From positions 18,101-82,100 of the forward strand of contig JABFGG010000021.1 in assembly GCA_013112575.1 (NCBI GenBank): a stretch of 64,000 bases of DNA, given 5' to 3'. Position 1 is the first letter of the stretch. The number at the start of each line of letters is the position of its first letter. The notes under the pieces are model-generated. The model had not been told where the DNA came from, ran no database searches, and saw only the letters and a list, made by a program, of their open reading frames with translations. Shown one piece after another: positions 54,912 through 62,486 of the stretch. The stretch is from Chloroflexota bacterium (GTDB taxonomy: Bacteria > Chloroflexota > Anaerolineae > Anaerolineales > UBA11579). The translations under genes and the position numbers were made by a program.

Positions 54912-54965
54912 TTGCTATTCGCATAGCAATATAATCAGGGTTGGTGAAGATGTCAAGCGAATAGC
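54912..54965 (-). promoter_or_regulatory. Thioredoxin promoter with flanking inverted repeats
   Basis: Minus strand: TTGACA (54956-54951), 17-nt spacer, TATATT (54933-54928). TTGCTAT-TCGC-ATAGCAA (54912-54929) is a perfect 7-bp inverted repeat covering the -10/start. A further copy of its arm, GCGAATAGC, lies at 54957-54965 beside the -35. The arrangement suggests an operator pair. Confidence 0.7.
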
Positions 54966-55030
54966 GTTAGTAATGTATTAAAACCAATATATAGATGGGG
55001 TGTTGGGGGTTTAACTTACGGCTAATTCAC

Positions 55031-55060
55031 TAAACCTGGTCGGGCGACCGGTCGGTCGCC
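55031..55060. repeat. GC-rich palindrome
   Basis: GGCGACC-GGTC-GGTCGCC, followed by ACTAC, in otherwise AT-rich sequence between thioredoxin and tRNA-Lys. Read on the other strand it begins GTAGTGGCGACC, like other GTAG palindromes in this window. I see no gene in the rest of 54967-55125. Confidence 0.5.
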
Positions 55061-55125
55061 ACTACACAAATGGCCTGTTCAGCATCAGTAGCCATCAAGT
55101 TCAGTACTCCCATACGGTGCTTAGA

Positions 55126-55154
55126 TTGACTGGCATTTTGCAGCATGATAAAAT
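55126..55154 (+). promoter_or_regulatory. tRNA-Lys promoter
   Basis: TTGACT (55126-55131), 17-nt spacer, TAAAAT (55149-55154), ending 10 nt before the tRNA. Confidence 0.8.
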
Positions 55155-55164
55155 TCGGGCTTCT

Positions 55165-55236
55165 GGGCGCGTAGCTCAATGGTAGAGCAGTGGCCTTTTA
55201 AGCCATTGGTTGAAGGTTCGAGTCCTTCCGCGCTCA
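55165..55236 (+). tRNA. tRNA-Lys (anticodon TTT)
   Basis: Acceptor GGGCGCG pairs with CGCGCTC (one G-T), D arm GCTC/GAGC, anticodon stem GTGGC/GCCAT, loop CTTTTAA with anticodon TTT at 55197-55199. T arm is GAAGG-TTCGAGT-CCTTC and the discriminator is A. The CCA end is not encoded. It marks the left boundary of the phage-like region; tRNA 3' ends are frequent integration sites. Confidence 0.95.
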
Positions 55237-55439
55237 CTCTAGGTTTTGCACAGATTTTCGCAACCCTAGAAGAAATTTCTTACATAGCTGTGCTAAATAT
55301 TCAGTTATTAAGGTGCAGTACCCAAATCTCCTGTTCTGACTTGCCGGTTGTTTCAGGATTTTGGGTGTAAAAAATCGGTTCTATGCTTTTTGCGTAGGCC
55401 ACACAAGCGCTCCAGCCATTTAGGTTGGGGCGTTTTGTT

Positions 55440-55691
55440 TTAGGCGATCTCCGCTTCGTCCGCGATCAGATCCCGAGGGGTGATCTTGCGGCCCAATGCA
55501 CTTGTTAATGCTGTAGCGATTTTTTTCAGTACTCGCTTGTCCATCAGCATAGGGTAGTCGCGAATATAGGATTGGGCAGTGCCATGAGCAATCTCAGCCT
55601 TTTCGGCAAGATCTGCAGCAGTCCACTCCAGCTCTTCAGTGAAAGCGGAAACCACCAAGAACTGTGTCTTGGTAGCCATAACGTTTAGCAT
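55440..55691 (-). CDS. Small HTH repressor-like protein
   Basis: An 83-residue protein starting at ATG 55691 with AAAGGAGG upstream. WTAADLAEKAEIAHGTAQSY and VLKKIATALTSALGRKITP suggest a Cro/CI-type helix-turn-helix with an atypical spacing. It is transcribed away from the early genes and shares a divergent promoter region with them, the position of a phage repressor or Cro. Confidence 0.65.
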   Translation of the reverse strand: MLNVMATKTQFLVVSAFTEELEWTAADLAEKAEIAHGTAQSYIRDYPMLMDKRVLKKIATALTSALGRKITPRDLIADEAEIA

Positions 55692-55712
55692 CGAACCTCC
55701 TTTCGTAAACCG

Positions 55713-55788
55713 ATTGTAATTCCAAGATTTCAAGATGTCAAGTCTCAATATCTCAACATCTTGACATGTTAAAATATTAGATTATAAT
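55713..55788. promoter_or_regulatory. Divergent phage promoters with symmetric operator
   Basis: Rightward: TTGACA (55761-55766), 16-nt spacer, TATAAT (55783-55788). Leftward: TTGACA (complement of 55736-55741), 17-nt spacer, TACAAT (complement of 55713-55718). Both -35 boxes are embedded in an inverted repeat, TCAAGATGT (55730-55738) against ACATCTTGA (55756-55764). A repressor dimer pair bound here would shut both promoters, as in classic phage switches. Confidence 0.7.
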
Positions 55789-55829
55789 ACGAGTATCTCA
55801 AACAACCGGCAAGTTGAACGGAGATGCTC

Positions 55830-56186
55830 ATGGATTTATACATTTCTTCAGTCAGTGACCTGTACGATCCCCGCAAATACATCCCGGAACCCCAGTCAAG
55901 CTTTTGGCGCAAACTGGCAGACGGTGAATGCCAGGCCTTGCGCGATAAGGTGGGTGAAGAAGACTATCTTGAGTGGCTCAGCACAGTCTGGCCAGACAGT
56001 GAGATGATCCAACGCTTCACCTGGAGAACCATCTACGAGATGACCAGCGCGGCCTATCACGCCGCCAACTACGACCAGCCTGACATCGAGCGTATGGCGC
56101 GTGCCGCCCGGCATCGCTTACTGTCCACCATCCAGCAAACCCCCATTCCCGTTGAAAGAATTCAGGAGGACTTCTATGGCTGCTGA
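55830..56186 (+). CDS. Hypothetical early phage protein
   Basis: A 118-residue soluble protein, MDLYISSVSDLYDPRKYIPE onward. It is helical in its second half (TIYEMTSAAYHAANY, DIERMARAARHRLLSTIQQ). Not recognised. The ATG at 55830 is 6 nt after GGAG and about 40 nt after the strong rightward promoter. The next gene overlaps its end by 11 nt. Confidence 0.6.
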   Translation: MDLYISSVSDLYDPRKYIPEPQSSFWRKLADGECQALRDKVGEEDYLEWLSTVWPDSEMIQRFTWRTIYEMTSAAYHAANYDQPDIERMARAARHRLLSTIQQTPIPVERIQEDFYGC

Positions 56187-56520
56187 GATCGAACTCCACG
56201 CCAAGGTCTTGTATCGCGGCAACCTGATCGAAGTCAAGATCGATGACGTGTACACGGATAGCCATGGCCACAAGCGAGTGGTCGTGCGCGCATTGGAAGG
56301 GAAGCCATTCCCCCAATGGAACGTGGTGATGGCTGACCCTAAATATGGCGGTGGCCACGGCTGGGAGAGCCGCTCGGCGTGGCACACGGTGAGTGTGATC
56401 CTGATCAAAGACGTCTGGGAGATGCAGGATGGGAAGATGATCAACCACCTGGGTCCTCCACCGATCGTAAAACAAATGTCACAGGAACTCGGTATAGACG
56501 TATCCTCAGGACAGGAGTGA
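56176..56520 (+). CDS. Hypothetical phage protein
   Basis: A 114-residue soluble protein beginning MAAEIELHAKVLYRGNLIEV. It is mainly beta (VVVRALEGKPFPQWNVVMAD, HTVSVILIKDVWEMQDG), with no recognised motif. The ATG at 56176 follows AGGAGGA. It lies between two other small phage genes in one transcription unit. Confidence 0.6.
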   Translation: MAAEIELHAKVLYRGNLIEVKIDDVYTDSHGHKRVVVRALEGKPFPQWNVVMADPKYGGGHGWESRSAWHTVSVILIKDVWEMQDGKMINHLGPPPIVKQMSQELGIDVSSGQE

Positions 56521-56523
56521 ACC

Positions 56524-57159
56524 ATGACATCACTGGATGAGATCTATCCCAAACCCCACCTGCGTGTGTATGACCTGGATGGCAGGCCGCTGGTGCTGAC
56601 GATCAAGAGCGTTACCCAGATCCCGATCTGGGATAAGAAAGCCGGCCGCAAGATGCCCAAGTGGGTGATCTATTTCCAGGAACACAAGAAGTACCTGATC
56701 GCAAAAGAGATCCTGCTCAATGCCGTTGCCGATATCGCCGGCTCAAGGCAGCTAAAAGATTGGATCGGGACACGCGTAGAACTCTACGAAGTTCAAGATG
56801 AATCCTTTGGCGATGTGTGGGATGTGATCCGCCTCCGTGCCCCCCAGCAGATCCAGGAGGGCAATGAGGGGGATGCTGCAGAAGAACGCAGAGCCAGGCA
56901 ACGCAAGCCGCGCAACTGGCCTGCAGAAGTCGTCAAAGGGATCGTAGCAGAGAACCTGGCTGCGAGTGAACTAGAAGCCGTCAAAGCCTTGAACCTCAGC
57001 GACCTGACCATCAAGAACGCGGCTCAATTTGCCATGCGTTGGATGGCCTACGTATCACGCCTGATGGAAGAGAAGGAGCTTGATCTGGAACTGGCCGCGG
57101 AAAAGGCCAACAGCAAATTGCAGGGATTAATGAGCAATGGAAGTTCGAATAAAAAGTGA
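56524..57159 (+). CDS. Phage protein with N-terminal beta domain (DNA metabolism type)
   Basis: A 211-residue protein. The first 105 residues (VLTIKSVTQIPIWDKKAGRK, WVIYFQEHKKYLIAKEILLN, LKDWIGTRVELYEVQ) resemble phage proteins of unknown function that carry a WIGKRI-LY motif and occur beside single-strand-binding or recombination genes. The rest is helical and charged. It is the last plus-strand gene before the AT-rich cargo. Function not assigned. Confidence 0.6.
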   Translation: MTSLDEIYPKPHLRVYDLDGRPLVLTIKSVTQIPIWDKKAGRKMPKWVIYFQEHKKYLIAKEILLNAVADIAGSRQLKDWIGTRVELYEVQDESFGDVWDVIRLRAPQQIQEGNEGDAAEERRARQRKPRNWPAEVVKGIVAENLAASELEAVKALNLSDLTIKNAAQFAMRWMAYVSRLMEEKELDLELAAEKANSKLQGLMSNGSSNKK

Positions 57160-57194
57160 ACTCGCCCAGGTGAGGGGGGCACCCGGACGAGCTC
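57159..57194. terminator. Possible terminator of the early phage genes
   Basis: AACTCGCCCAGGTG against CACCCGGACGAGCT (imperfect, with two G-T pairs and one or two mismatches), G-rich loop. No T run; weak. The rest of 57195-57407 contains nothing recognisable. Confidence 0.35.
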
Positions 57195-57407
57195 ATGATT
57201 ACTCTAGCATATTTTAGCCAGGCGATTTCTTAACAAAACCGTTGGAATGCAATATCGTCTTGACCGCTTTTCAGTGATCCGTTCATCTTTTCCACGGCAA
57301 ATGGTCGTTGAAAGCTTCAAACAACAGGGGCAACGGAAATGGGTGTCGATCCAATGTAGCAAATTTCTTCTGTTCACAATAATTTGATATAAGCAATCCA
57401 ATGGTAA

Positions 57408-59246
57408 TTAATCGAAACCAAGGACAGCTTCAGTTGTCAAATTGCCATGAAAGAATACGCCATTTGGGTTTATTTCAACCTCCCGAACTTCTGCACCTAG
57501 TGTGATGAACCCGGCAGTACTCTCATTCAAAGCGGCAAAAGAATCATTTAGCTGTTGCTCAATGTTTGTCTCAATCTCAAATGAGTTGCCGATGTTATTT
57601 GCTACTTCTGATCCCAATATGCCTTCAGCTACAGCCGTCCCAACTAGACCCACAGTTCCGCCTACTACTCCGCCAATTGGACCACCCGCGGCTAGACCAA
57701 TCGCCGCAAGAATGAGTCCATGAACGATATACATCCATGCGGGCAAATTGATACCTGACGAGATGATAACTTCTTGAAGATCACCATTATTGTCAATTCG
57801 AAGACCTACATGAATCGAATAGCTAAAGTCCACATCAGGATAGCAATCGCCCGTTCGGTATCGACCATTCCCAGTGACTTCCACATAGCCAATGCCGTTA
57901 ATATTGCCAACGCTCCACGGCCCTCCTCTTAATTCGATATCAATCGATTTGATTGTAATATTGGGGTCTTGCTCAGATACGAGAGGCAATTCTGGAAGGT
58001 CTCGACGGATTATGAACTGCATTGCAGCAGTTGATTGTCCAATTGTAAGATTGTGCCCTGGCCTTACTATGAAGCGATCATATGGATCTACCCTCTGCGT
58101 TGAGTCTCCAAAGGTCCACGTTAGGGCATTGAATGGACCGATTGAATCTACGCTATTTAGTCCAGATTGCTCAAAAAACAAGAATGGAGGATCATCTGGC
58201 AAAGTGAAAAGCTGAAGTGTCGGTACTTCTTTGTTGAAGTAATCATAAACGGCGAACGCCGCAAGGATTTCTAGAATTTCGTCGTTATTGCCCTCGATAC
58301 TCACTTCTGGTGACTCCCGAGTGAAGTCTACGTAGTAACTACGTTGGTCCTCATCGCGGATTATCCGGCCTTTCTGCGTCGCGACTCCCTCGAAGTTGGC
58401 AACTTGGTCCTCAATCATTATGTGGCCCTTTATTTTGAGACGAGCGGCTACCTCATCTGAGTCAACTGCCTCAATTGTTAGTCCTGGTTCGTCTGATTCC
58501 ACGAACTCAATAGTGAAGTCAACAGCAAATGTAAAACCGAGCCATGCAGAGTATGAGTGCCAAGGTTCTGCTAAATTGGCAAAGTCATTATCCCCTGAAA
58601 AGACGGCAATAATTAACGCTATATTAAACTGAGTCTCTAGTATTTTCTCAAAAAGATCAGATATATAGTCTTCGGTGATTTGCATTACAACGGTCCAACC
58701 ACGCATCACCGGAACTGGTGCAAAAGGGGAGTTGAAGAAGAGTGAGGAGTTTGTCCCACTGAAAGTAGACCCAGACTTTTTCTTCACTGGTAGCCGTAGT
58801 GGTGATTGCTTAGAGTTAAAAGTTGGATTGTCAAATTGTATTTTTTTCTTAATCTCTTCTAAAGACACTTGTTTTTTCAAGAAGCGATTTGGAACAAACT
58901 TTACTTCTCTTAGTCCGGGGATTCGCGAACCTTGCTTCAATTTCGAATAGAGTTCAGGGTCTATGTATTTCATGATTGGTTCGCTGTTATCCAAATTGGT
59001 GCGTAGTTCTTTACTTACATCAATCTCAAGGTCTTCACAGAGCGCATATGGGTCTGATAGAAACATGATCGCCAGGTTGGGTGCACTGTTCAGCAGGGGG
59101 AGGAACAATGAAAATGTATTGGCCCAATCAGCTTGTGTCTCAAGCCGCCGAATTTCTTTTGGCAAGTTCTTGAACGTACTTGCCATCATATCGAAACCTG
59201 ATGTGTTAGCTTTTGTGTCCGTTAGATCTTTGCGTTTATTAGCCAT
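57408..59246 (-). CDS. TULIP/P47-like lipid-binding protein candidate (prophage cargo)
   Basis: A 612-residue protein, AT-richer than its neighbours and on the opposite strand. No signal peptide. A central stretch MRGWTVVMQITEDYISDLFE resembles the start of clostridial P47/OrfX TULIP domains (aromatic-Gly-Trp-Asp-x-Val followed by VN helices). Long alternating beta segments follow, then SGINLPAWMYIVHGLILAAI and a Gly/Ala-rich hydrophobic stretch (GGPIGGVVGGTVGLVGTAVA), a layout I recall from P47. The first 180 residues are helical and unrecognised. GGAGGA precedes ATG 59246. The TULIP assignment is inference; if correct it would bind lipid in a tubular cavity. Confidence 0.45.
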   Translation of the reverse strand: MANKRKDLTDTKANTSGFDMMASTFKNLPKEIRRLETQADWANTFSLFLPLLNSAPNLAIMFLSDPYALCEDLEIDVSKELRTNLDNSEPIMKYIDPELYSKLKQGSRIPGLREVKFVPNRFLKKQVSLEEIKKKIQFDNPTFNSKQSPLRLPVKKKSGSTFSGTNSSLFFNSPFAPVPVMRGWTVVMQITEDYISDLFEKILETQFNIALIIAVFSGDNDFANLAEPWHSYSAWLGFTFAVDFTIEFVESDEPGLTIEAVDSDEVAARLKIKGHIMIEDQVANFEGVATQKGRIIRDEDQRSYYVDFTRESPEVSIEGNNDEILEILAAFAVYDYFNKEVPTLQLFTLPDDPPFLFFEQSGLNSVDSIGPFNALTWTFGDSTQRVDPYDRFIVRPGHNLTIGQSTAAMQFIIRRDLPELPLVSEQDPNITIKSIDIELRGGPWSVGNINGIGYVEVTGNGRYRTGDCYPDVDFSYSIHVGLRIDNNGDLQEVIISSGINLPAWMYIVHGLILAAIGLAAGGPIGGVVGGTVGLVGTAVAEGILGSEVANNIGNSFEIETNIEQQLNDSFAALNESTAGFITLGAEVREVEINPNGVFFHGNLTTEAVLGFD

Positions 59247-59513
59247 GATTTGTCCTCCAAATTTCACTAGTTAACGAGAAATCTTGATCATAAATCAGGT
59301 ATCTGTAATTCTGAACTGGCCCACTAATCAAGGATTTGTAGGCAAAATACCAACAATCTCTGAATAGAGATTGTTTTGAAATCCCAAATTAGCAAGCATA
59401 TTTAATTGTTGAGTTCGATGAAGACCAGAGCTTGGCAACACTATAATAGCATTTTTGGTTACAGCTTGTCTATACATGTTTCGTGTTCAATTGTATGGAT
59501 TTATAATCTCTAG

Positions 59514-59624
59514 GTGTCTGACAAGCGCTTCATTCTTATCCTGATCATCGTTGCAGTTTTGTTGCTCGGTTTCGTAGTGGGAATCGTTTTCTGGCCATCC
59601 CTTCTGGACTTGCTCGGCCTGTAA
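59514..59624 (+). CDS. 36-residue single-pass membrane peptide (copy 1)
   Basis: GTG 59514 to TAA gives MSDKRFILILIIVAVLLLGF, then VVGIVFWPSLLDLLGL. A charged start (D, K, R) is followed by one membrane helix (about 6-26) and a short tail. A TATAAT at 59502-59507 ends 6 nt before the GTG, suggesting a leaderless transcript. A paralogue of exactly the same length lies at 61079, identical at 15 of 36 positions without gaps, which supports it as a real gene despite its size. Confidence 0.6.
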   Translation: MSDKRFILILIIVAVLLLGFVVGIVFWPSLLDLLGL

Positions 59625-59780
59625 ATGTTCAATATTACATTCCAGAACTCCATGAAGTACCGTGATCGCTTTGAAAGCCTTCTGTGGGGATTGTTAGGTT
59701 ACATCCTCGTGTGGGTGCTCATATTGATCTTTGTGTTTCCCAGGGGGCGCGGCTGCATTTCTGTTTCTAAAAAAGAATGA
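59625..59780 (+). CDS. 51-residue membrane protein
   Basis: ATG 59625 directly follows the stop of the 36-residue peptide, so translation is probably coupled. It has a charged N-terminus (MKYRDRFES), one membrane helix (LLWGLLGYILVWVLILIFVF) and a basic tail with one Cys (PRGRGCISVSKKE). Not recognised. 59781-59996 after it has no gene that I can support. Confidence 0.45.
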   Translation: MFNITFQNSMKYRDRFESLLWGLLGYILVWVLILIFVFPRGRGCISVSKKE

Positions 59781-59996
59781 CGGCCTCCAGGTCGCTAGTT
59801 TGTATTTGATTGATGCTTTTCGGATGAACGAGGCAAATTCAAATCAAAAGTTTTTCACAAGCTGGTTAGGATCGTGTGTATGTGCGTTCCAGACTTCACA
59901 ATATTGACTTTCTGATTGTTCATCGCAATAATGGTAATAAGAAGGGCGTGAACTCGCTTTAACTTTGAGGGATTGACACTAATTGTGGAGGAACAA

Positions 59997-60914
59997 ATGG
60001 AAGCACTCAGAAAAATGGTCCAAGATATTATCAGAGGTTTCAACAAGCTCGCCGAATCGGTTATGGATCGACTACTGAATCCTAAATCCGTGCTTGGATT
60101 ACTTTTAGTTGCTGTAATTTCGCTTGGTTTAATGTCTTGGGCGATTACTGGTTTGCTAGGGGATTCTCCTGAAATTCAAATATCATTGACAATTATTCTT
60201 GGCGTTGGCCTCTTAATGCTTTTCCTATTTGTTCTAGCGATCGGATTTGCCAGGATGAATCTGGCTGATTCATCTCAAGCTCTTGGTTTGCCAGGAGGGT
60301 CAATCAGGGCGATGATTGCACTTTCATTAATCGTGATATTTGTCATCGTTGGCATATACTTGTTTCGAGCTGTATCCGTCGGCCCAACTTCAACCTCAAG
60401 TGGTTTGACTATAGCAGATCTAGAAAAACTTCCACCGGCCATTGCAGAGAATATTATCGAAATCGACAGATCCCCAGTGGATGGGAGCTACCAAATAAGA
60501 ACTTCAAGAGATGTTGGGGAGGATGCAACGCGAATAGCTGAAGGCCTCACTTCCACAATAGGCACTTTAGTAGTTGCTGTTGCAGGTTTTTATTTTGGTA
60601 CAAGATCAGTGGCTGTGGCAAAAGGGGAAACAATCAAACCCATAATATCTGTGAGTGATCCAAAACAAAATGATTTACAAGATGTATCTGAACCCTTCGT
60701 TATCACCGTAACTTCAGATCCTCCTGGTTATGCTATTAAAGCCAAATTTATAGAGGGAACGGGCGAGATAGAATTAATCGAGCACAATAAATTCAAATAT
60801 ACGCCAACAGTTTCTGGAAAGGTTAAGCTTAGTTTCTTGTTGGCTGCCTTTCCTGAATTGCCTTCTGCTGAAATATCTTTTACAAATAAAGTTGATCCAG
60901 GTCCAAAAAAATAA
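59997..60914 (+). CDS. Multi-pass membrane protein with C-terminal Ig-like domain
   Basis: A 305-residue protein, ATG 59997 with GGAGGAA upstream. Membrane segments are at about 33-53 (VLGLLLVAVISLGLMSWAIT), 64-86, 102-124 (AMIALSLIVIFVIVGIYLF) and 185-205 (IGTLVVAVAGFYFGTR). The last 85 residues look like a beta-sandwich domain (FVITVTSDPPGYAIKAKF, KYTPTVSGKVKLSF). AT-richer than the flanking phage genes. Not recognised; part of the cargo section. Confidence 0.6.
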   Translation: MEALRKMVQDIIRGFNKLAESVMDRLLNPKSVLGLLLVAVISLGLMSWAITGLLGDSPEIQISLTIILGVGLLMLFLFVLAIGFARMNLADSSQALGLPGGSIRAMIALSLIVIFVIVGIYLFRAVSVGPTSTSSGLTIADLEKLPPAIAENIIEIDRSPVDGSYQIRTSRDVGEDATRIAEGLTSTIGTLVVAVAGFYFGTRSVAVAKGETIKPIISVSDPKQNDLQDVSEPFVITVTSDPPGYAIKAKFIEGTGEIELIEHNKFKYTPTVSGKVKLSFLLAAFPELPSAEISFTNKVDPGPKK

Positions 60915-61078
60915 GCATTTACGAAAAATTCCAAAGAAAATGCAGCGACTATCTGGCCGCCATTTTTGTTTTGATCGAGTGTCTGATCTGATGGCTAAGA
61001 CTGTTGATTCAAATCCGATGATCCGGTCTGAGGATTGCGCGCGGAACGCCCTCTGCAATTTACAAGTAGAATGCGTAA

Positions 61079-61189
61079 ATGCCTGAAAAACGCCTACTCC
61101 ACCTCCTCATCATCATCGCTGTGCTGATCATCGGCTTCATCTTGGGATTATTCGTCGGGCCACCCATCATTGCCCAGCTAGTCTTATAG
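61079..61189 (+). CDS. 36-residue single-pass membrane peptide (copy 2)
   Basis: ATG 61079 to TAG gives MPEKRLLHLLIIIAVLIIGF, then ILGLFVGPPIIAQLVL. It is the paralogue of the peptide at 59514: the M-x-acidic-K-R start, the LII-AVL-GF helix core, G23 and P28 are shared. No strong ribosome site. It is followed by the row of hairpins before the holin gene. Confidence 0.55.
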   Translation: MPEKRLLHLLIIIAVLIIGFILGLFVGPPIIAQLVL

Positions 61190-61250
61190 AAAGTTGCATC
61201 CCAATATGATCTATGGTAATCTGACCGCGATAACTTAATCCCTGGGGGTA

Positions 61251-61386
61251 CTGCTGGCGATATAAGCCCCACGACCGGCAGCATTTCTCTTGTGAGCGCG
61301 GCACTGACGTTGGCCTCCGACCAGCGTCATCCACCGCCCGAAGTGTCCAAGTACGCAGTTTTCTGCGCGCTTGGCGATTCGGGCGG
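61251..61386 (+). ncRNA. Candidate structured RNA of three consecutive hairpins
   Basis: Hairpin A is CTGCTGG (61251-61257) with CCGGCAG (61275-61281). Hairpin B is TGACGTTGG (61305-61313) with CCAGCGTCA (61321-61329), loop CCTCCGA. Hairpin C (61334-61386) has three stacked stems: CCGCCCGAA/TTCGGGCGG, CCAAG/CTTGG and GCAG/CTGC with a TTTT loop, separated by near-symmetric internal loops. The loop of B carries CCTCC, complementary to the GGAGG before the holin start. No protein is encoded here. A leader controlling the holin or a stand-alone RNA is possible. Confidence 0.55.
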
Positions 61387-61423
61387 TTTCGTTTAACCGC
61401 CTCCATTCCTCCTGGAGGTTCTC

Positions 61424-61936
61424 ATGTTGTATGTTCCCCTTCACCCCTTGAATTGGCGCACCTGGTTGCGCGTGGGCCTCGTGCTCTTGATTACCCTGAT
61501 GATCGTCACGACTGTTAGTGCTGCGCCGGTCGCGCAGGAAGCTACCCCTGCGGACTTCCTGCAGCTCGTCCTGGATTGGGCCACGGACGTCGCGCCTAAC
61601 ATCGCCTGGCTGCTCGTCCTTATCCTGGCTGACTTCATCCTGGGTGTGGCCGTGGCCCTCAAGACCCGCATGTTCGATTGGTCCAAGCTCGCGGACTTCT
61701 ACGGCAGCAACGTGCTTCCGAAGGTGCTGGGCTACGTCGTGATCCATGCCTTGCTATACGTCTCGCAATTGCTGCCCACTGGCATTGTCCCAGATGGATG
61801 GATACCGGTGACGGATGTGGCCGCCTTTGCTGTGATCGTAGCCGGCCTGGTAGGTTCCATCGGCGGTCACTTCATCGCCCTGGGCTTTTCAAATACCGAG
61901 TCCTTTCTCGGCGTCCGCAACACGATCAACGAGTAG
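61424..61936 (+). CDS. Phage holin-like membrane protein
   Basis: A 170-residue protein with an N-terminal hydrophobic segment (about 15-33) and three more membrane segments. LADFILGVAVALKTRMFDWS followed by KLADFYGSNVLPKVLGYVV is the pattern of the phage holin 4 (Cph1-type) family, whose members form pores for endolysin release. GGAGG is 6 nt before the ATG, flanked by CCTCC sequences that could hide it. A small TM/coil gene and an XhlA-like gene follow. Confidence 0.8.
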   Translation: MLYVPLHPLNWRTWLRVGLVLLITLMIVTTVSAAPVAQEATPADFLQLVLDWATDVAPNIAWLLVLILADFILGVAVALKTRMFDWSKLADFYGSNVLPKVLGYVVIHALLYVSQLLPTGIVPDGWIPVTDVAAFAVIVAGLVGSIGGHFIALGFSNTESFLGVRNTINE

Positions 61937-62004
61937 CTTACTATCCTGGCCAGCCAGGTCTCTCCGGAGATCTCGGCTGGCCTTGCCATTCATCGAGGAA
62001 ACCT

Positions 62005-62259
62005 ATGGAACTGACTTCGCTTATCGACCTGTTCCAGGCCGGCGTTCTACTTGCTGCTGTCATCCTGTTCGTGCGTGGGGACCTGCTCTCCAAGAAGGTG
62101 GTCGAGATCATCCTGGAGGAGGCTGAGAACCGCACCGCCAAAGTAGCGGATGAGGTCAAGACCGGCATTCGCCAGGCCGTGCGCGATGGCATCATCGAAG
62201 GTGTGCACGTGGCCAAGAACGGAAAGCAAGAAGGGGAGAAGTCGAAAGGAAAATCATGA
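62005..62259 (+). CDS. Small membrane-anchored helical protein
   Basis: An 84-residue protein, ATG 62005 with GAGGAA upstream. An N-terminal membrane segment (LFQAGVLLAAVILFV) is followed by a long charged helix (LLSKKVVEIILEEAENRTAK to GKQEGEKSKGKS). The last bases overlap the next ATG (ATGA). It lies between the holin and XhlA-like genes, so a role in lysis is likely. Confidence 0.65.
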   Translation: MELTSLIDLFQAGVLLAAVILFVRGDLLSKKVVEIILEEAENRTAKVADEVKTGIRQAVRDGIIEGVHVAKNGKQEGEKSKGKS

Positions 62260-62477
62260 CTAATGATATCGACGATCTGCAAGTCGACATCTATGGAGAC
62301 GAACGTCGCCGGTTGAAGGGAGTCCTTGCGCGGTTGGAACTCGCTGAGGCAGACGTGGAAGAAATGAAGCGTCAACTCATTTGGATAAAAGCTTTCATGA
62401 CTGGGTTGTTAGTTGGGGTTGGCATTAGCTTTACTATTTTCGTGGCCCTATGGCAAGCCCTGCAAAAACTACCCTAA
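62256..62477 (+). CDS. XhlA-like small membrane protein
   Basis: A 73-residue protein with a coiled-coil N-terminal part (RLKGVLARLELAEADVEEMK) and one C-terminal membrane segment (MTGLLVGVGISFTIFVALW). This plan and the QLIWIKAF junction match the hemolysin XhlA type, which works with holins at the cell surface. Translationally coupled to the gene before it. Confidence 0.65.
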   Translation: MTNDIDDLQVDIYGDERRRLKGVLARLELAEADVEEMKRQLIWIKAFMTGLLVGVGISFTIFVALWQALQKLP

Positions 62478-62486
62478 GGACCGGCC

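Noticed and set aside
60941..61086. Short frame starting MQRLSGRHFCFDRVSD between the membrane protein and the second 36-residue peptide
   Set aside because: No ribosome site, no hydrophobic or other pattern, and it overlaps the start of the better supported peptide.
61235..61747. 170-residue minus-strand frame across the hairpin region and holin gene
   Set aside because: It is compositionally biased, has no motif or ribosome site, and overlaps a convincing holin gene with GGAGG.
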